Shown piece after piece: positions 7,463 to 9,840 of a stretch of DNA of 9,840 nt. The notes below the pieces were generated by a model. The model ran no database searches and was not told where the DNA came from. It saw only the letters and a program-made list of their open reading frames with translations. Position 1 is the first letter of the stretch. Each line of letters begins with the position of its first letter. Origin of the DNA: Polyangiaceae bacterium (GTDB taxonomy: Bacteria; Myxococcota; Polyangia; Polyangiales; Polyangiaceae); the NCBI GenBank assembly GCA_025936205.1, contig JAICTU010000349.1:1-9840 (forward strand), written 5' to 3'. Position numbers and translations under genes: made by a program.

Positions 7463-7476
7463 GGGCCGCGCGGCCC
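7463..7476. repeat. Perfect 14-bp GC palindrome, possible terminator stem
   Basis: GGGCCGCGCGGCCC is its own reverse complement and can fold as a 5-bp stem with a GCGC loop. On the minus-strand transcript it begins 13 nt after the stop of the gene ending at 7490, a usual terminator position. No U-tract follows, so intrinsic termination would be weak. It could also be a protein-binding palindrome or chance in GC-rich DNA. Confidence 0.3.
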
Positions 7477-7489
7477 GTGCGCCGTCTCT

Positions 7490-9208
7490 TCAGGGAGCGT
7501 GGCGTAGCCTGCGGACCACGGTCGCCCAGCTCGGCCTGCGATAGCGCAGACTGGTGCGCCCGGCGCCGACCTCCACGTGCACGCGCGCGTCGTCGTAGTC
7601 GCGGGAGACGGGCACACCCTCGCCTGCCCCGTCCGTCACCAACTCCAGCCCGCTGAAGGCGTAGGGGAGCGCGATCGTGCCCGGGGCCGTGCACTCGCTG
7701 ACGAAGCAGCGTGCGCAGCCCTCGCTGCGCACGCTGCAGCTGGAGCTCAGCGACACGGCGCCTCGAGCCCACTCGGTGAGTTGCTCGTCGCTCGCGGGCC
7801 CGGGGATGGCAGGTATGTATTCCCACCACTTCACGTAGTGCGCCACATCGAGCGATTCCGCGAGCTTTTCCTCGGTCTCCCGCGGGTCATCGAAGTGGAG
7901 GACACGGCTGCGCGCGGCGAGCACCACGAGCAAGACGCCCGAGAGGCCCGTGGCCACCCGGGTTTGAATTCGCCCGAAGAGCGCCGCGCTCAGCGCGATC
8001 GCGAGCACGGTGATGAAGGACAGCAAACGCCACGGGAACTGAATGTAGCGCAGACCCGGCAACTTCTCGTAGACAATGCTGGCCGGCTGCAGACGCAAGA
8101 AGATCATCAGCGCGCCACTCGCGATCAGGAAAGCCAGCGCAGGATCGAGCCAACGGCGGGCGGTCCGGGCCCGTAGAGCAGGAATTGCTGCGAGCACTGC
8201 TGCAGTAGCGATCGCCCAGAGCAGTTCCCGATCCGGGGCCACCCAGAAGCTGATCACCGGCGCACTGCCGACGAACAGGGCATCGTAGAGGCTCGTCAGG
8301 TTCCCCTGGACGTCGTAGTAACCCGAGGTGGCGTGCTCGAAATAGAACTGCCGCTGGAGCACGCTCATGACCCAGGCCATGGGAGCGACGGCGAGCCCGA
8401 AATAGGCTGCTGACAAGACCCCCTGGCCGACGATGTGCCCGATTCGCCGTGGATGGTGCGCCAGCGCGAGCAGCGCCGCGATCGCGATCGGCCCCACGCT
8501 GAACAGCGCCGTGACCGAGTGTGCGTAAAATAACGCGATCATCGTGACGCTCAGCAGCATGACACGAACGCGACCGTGCTCGATCAGCTCGAGCAGCGCG
8601 GACACCAGCCAGGGCAACAGCATGAACGCCGCATGCTCGGCAAATGCACCTCGCACGAGCCAGTCTGCCGAAACGTAGCTCGCAAACGGCAACAGCAGCG
8701 CCTGCAACGTTGCTGTCCACGGGCTCGCTCCCAGTTGCAGAGCGACCCTGCGCATGCCGGCGCAACCGATCACTGTAAACAGCAACAGCGACAGGATCGC
8801 TGCCAGCCTGACATCTCCGACCACCGCCAGCAGCGCCGTGCACACGAAGTTCTGCAGCTTGTGGTAGAGGCCGGGCATCGGGCTTCCCAGGCCGTCGTTG
8901 CCTTCGTTCCACCAGAGCGGCAGCAGATCTCCCCGATGCCAGGCGTCCAGCAGTACGGCCACGCGCGTTGCCCAGACCGTGGACTCGTGGTTCTGCGGCC
9001 AGCCCCGCTCCTTCAACAATGGCCAGAGAGACCCGAGCGATGCAACCGCCATGGCCATACTCTGGCCAGCGACTCCCGCCGCGAGCCGCCGCGATGGGAT
9101 GGCACCAAGGCGCCGGCGAAGCTCGCTCAGCGTTCCCCGCGTGGGTCCGCGGCGTGAAGCGTCAGGGCCGTCCCCCAGCTCCAGGGCCTGATCGAGCTCC
9201 TGTCGCAC
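7490..9208 (-). CDS. PTPS-related-domain GT-C-like membrane protein
   Basis: 572 aa. It matches the membrane proteins labelled '6-pyruvoyl-tetrahydropterin synthase-related' (Pfam PTPS_related), which, despite the name, look like YfhO/GT-C membrane glycosyltransferases. Key patterns: LPLWWNEGNDGLGSPMPGLY (96-115), the conserved G/P-rich first periplasmic loop; LRYIQFPWRLLSF (386-398), a hallmark; and WWEYIPAIP (461-469). About 11-12 hydrophobic segments span 42-432, and an extracytoplasmic domain follows (433-572), ending in LRYRRPSWATVVRRL (554-568). That domain holds an unusual four-Cys cluster (C491, C498, C501, C506). The GTG start at 9208 is bounded by an in-frame TAG (complement of 9221-9223). 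The next ATGs (M51, M53) would cut into the first membrane segment, so GTG is preferred although no good ribosome site is visible. The N-terminal 40 residues are Arg-rich and hydrophilic. It heads the membrane-protein/carbamoyltransferase run. Biochemical activity is unproven for the family. Confidence 0.87.
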   Translation of the reverse strand: MRQELDQALELGDGPDASRRGPTRGTLSELRRRLGAIPSRRLAAGVAGQSMAMAVASLGSLWPLLKERGWPQNHESTVWATRVAVLLDAWHRGDLLPLWWNEGNDGLGSPMPGLYHKLQNFVCTALLAVVGDVRLAAILSLLLFTVIGCAGMRRVALQLGASPWTATLQALLLPFASYVSADWLVRGAFAEHAAFMLLPWLVSALLELIEHGRVRVMLLSVTMIALFYAHSVTALFSVGPIAIAALLALAHHPRRIGHIVGQGVLSAAYFGLAVAPMAWVMSVLQRQFYFEHATSGYYDVQGNLTSLYDALFVGSAPVISFWVAPDRELLWAIATAAVLAAIPALRARTARRWLDPALAFLIASGALMIFLRLQPASIVYEKLPGLRYIQFPWRLLSFITVLAIALSAALFGRIQTRVATGLSGVLLVVLAARSRVLHFDDPRETEEKLAESLDVAHYVKWWEYIPAIPGPASDEQLTEWARGAVSLSSSCSVRSEGCARCFVSECTAPGTIALPYAFSGLELVTDGAGEGVPVSRDYDDARVHVEVGAGRTSLRYRRPSWATVVRRLRHAP

Positions 9209-9302
9209 CGAGCGCCGATGCTAGTCGAGGTTTCCCGCCGTGCAAGCAGCGTTTTCGAACCGAGCGCCAGCGCGTCGAGGCGCGCACGGTCCGCCGCCAG
9301 GC
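9209..9302. other. Intergenic region upstream of the PTPS-related gene
   Basis: 94 bp between the stop of the right-edge frame (complement of 9303-9305) and the GTG start at 9208. No clear promoter or terminator is visible. A 6-bp inverted repeat (CCGTGC 9238-9243 / GCACGG 9284-9289) is too short and too far apart to be meaningful. The gap neither proves nor excludes co-transcription. Confidence 0.35.
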
Positions 9303-9840
9303 TCAGCGCCTCCGCCGGCGCCGCGCGGCTGGACGAGCCCCGCCCTCGGCCGCTGCCAGCGGCTCCAGGTCGCGGAGCACCGCGGCGCTTTCCGGTGGCG
9401 TCGTCAACAGCGCGCTCGCCTCAGCAGCCAGCTCAGTACCTTCGTTCGCCGCCAGGCCCGGCGCGGGCATGCTCAGCGCCGCTTCGGATGACGACGCGTC
9501 GACGGTAGGCGCTTCCGCTGCGGCAACTTCGGAACTGGCCCTCACCTCGTCGGCGCTCGCGTCGCTGGTCACCGCGGAAGGAGCGGAAGCGGCTGCCGTG
9601 CGCGAGCGCGCCTTGCGCACGCGCTCACTGCGCTTGGGCACGGGACGTTCGCTGCCTCCCGGCTCCGCCGCCGCAGCAGCCGGCCTCGACTCCAGAGCAG
9701 CCTGCGATGTCACGTCCGATGCTGCGGCGGGTTCGCTGCGTCGCGCCGAGCGCCGACCAACGCCGCGCTGCGCGGCCCCGCGCCGTGCGAGCGCCGGCGC
9801 ACGTTCCGACTCCCGCGCTGGCTCTGCCGCCGGAGGCAGC
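9303..9840 (-). CDS. C-terminal part of a low-complexity Ala/Pro/Glu/Arg-rich protein (5' end outside window)
   Basis: The minus-strand frame is open from the right edge to TGA (complement of 9303-9305), about 178 residues. The translation is disordered: Arg/Ala-rich near the edge (ARRGAAQRGVGRRSARRSEP), then Ala/Ser/Glu-rich acidic stretches, then a terminal PAARRRRRR. No folded domain or motif can be seen. Basic tails of this kind occur on RNA-binding enzymes such as RNase E/G, DEAD-box helicases and poly(A) polymerase, but that is analogy only. Third codon positions are GC-rich but less extreme than in some neighbours, and random frames stay open in DNA this GC-rich, so the gene call is moderate. 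If it is real, the N-terminal functional domain lies outside the window. If not, 9209-9840 holds nothing else that I recognise. Confidence 0.5.
   Translation of the reverse strand, partial: LPPAAEPARESERAPALARRGAAQRGVGRRSARRSEPAAASDVTSQAALESRPAAAAAEPGGSERPVPKRSERVRKARSRTAAASAPSAVTSDASADEVRASSEVAAAEAPTVDASSSEAALSMPAPGLAANEGTELAAEASALLTTPPESAAVLRDLEPLAAAEGGARPAARRRRRR

Noticed and set aside
9238..9289. 6-bp inverted repeat CCGTGC / GCACGG upstream of the PTPS-related gene.
   Set aside because: The arms are 40 nt apart and short, which is expected by chance in this GC-rich DNA.
9218..9508. Plus-strand open frames of 96 and 83 residues near the right edge.
   Set aside because: Ser/Arg/Pro/Ala-rich with no motif or ribosome site. 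The minus-strand frame here is longer and runs off the window.
1..9840. Search for mobile elements, CRISPR arrays, tRNA or rRNA genes and toxin-antitoxin pairs.
   Set aside because: No transposase or integrase motifs, regularly spaced repeats, tRNA-like folds or small paired genes were seen by eye.

Overview
This is a GC-rich, gene-dense bacterial window holding a glycan or glycolipid assembly and decoration locus. Every gene that can be recognised is a glycosyltransferase, a glycosyltransferase-like membrane protein or a sugar/lipid-modifying enzyme. High GC, frequent GTG starts, long open antisense frames and an Ala/Pro/Arg-rich disordered protein tail would suit a myxobacterium (Myxococcota/Polyangia) or a similar high-GC Gram-negative bacterium. 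That assignment is inferred from composition only. There are no rRNA, tRNA, CRISPR, IS, integrase or other mobile-element signals.

Layout: (a) 1-1448, minus strand, cut by the left edge: a GT2 glycosyltransferase fused to a SAM methyltransferase. (b) A 125-bp divergent gap, then two plus-strand genes that overlap by four bases: a GT4 glycosyltransferase (1574-2572) and a polytopic GT-C-like membrane protein (2569-4101). (c) Only 15 bp further on, and convergent, a minus-strand run that reads from right to left: a low-complexity Ala/Arg-rich protein end (9303-9840, cut by the right edge, weakly supported), a PTPS-related GT-C-like membrane protein (7490-9208), a second, different polytopic GT-C-like protein (5771-7378), and a NodU/CmcH/TobZ-family carbamoyltransferase (4117-5673).

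How they may work together (inference): GT2 enzymes of this type load a sugar onto polyprenyl phosphate on the cytoplasmic face. GT-C enzymes use such lipid-linked sugars on the outer face of the inner membrane. The GT4 would add a sugar from a nucleotide donor. The methyltransferase domain and the carbamoyltransferase would cap or decorate the product with methyl and carbamoyl groups. The acceptor (O-antigen, exopolysaccharide, glycolipid or a secreted metabolite) cannot be told from the sequence. No flippase, polymerase, nucleotide-sugar synthesis gene or carbamoyl-phosphate synthase is visible here.

The five main starts outside the 4-bp overlap are each bounded by an in-frame stop a short distance upstream, so those gene boundaries are well fixed. 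Promoters and terminators are poorly resolved. Two hairpin-capable sequences lie in the minus-strand intergenic gaps, but neither has a T-tract.
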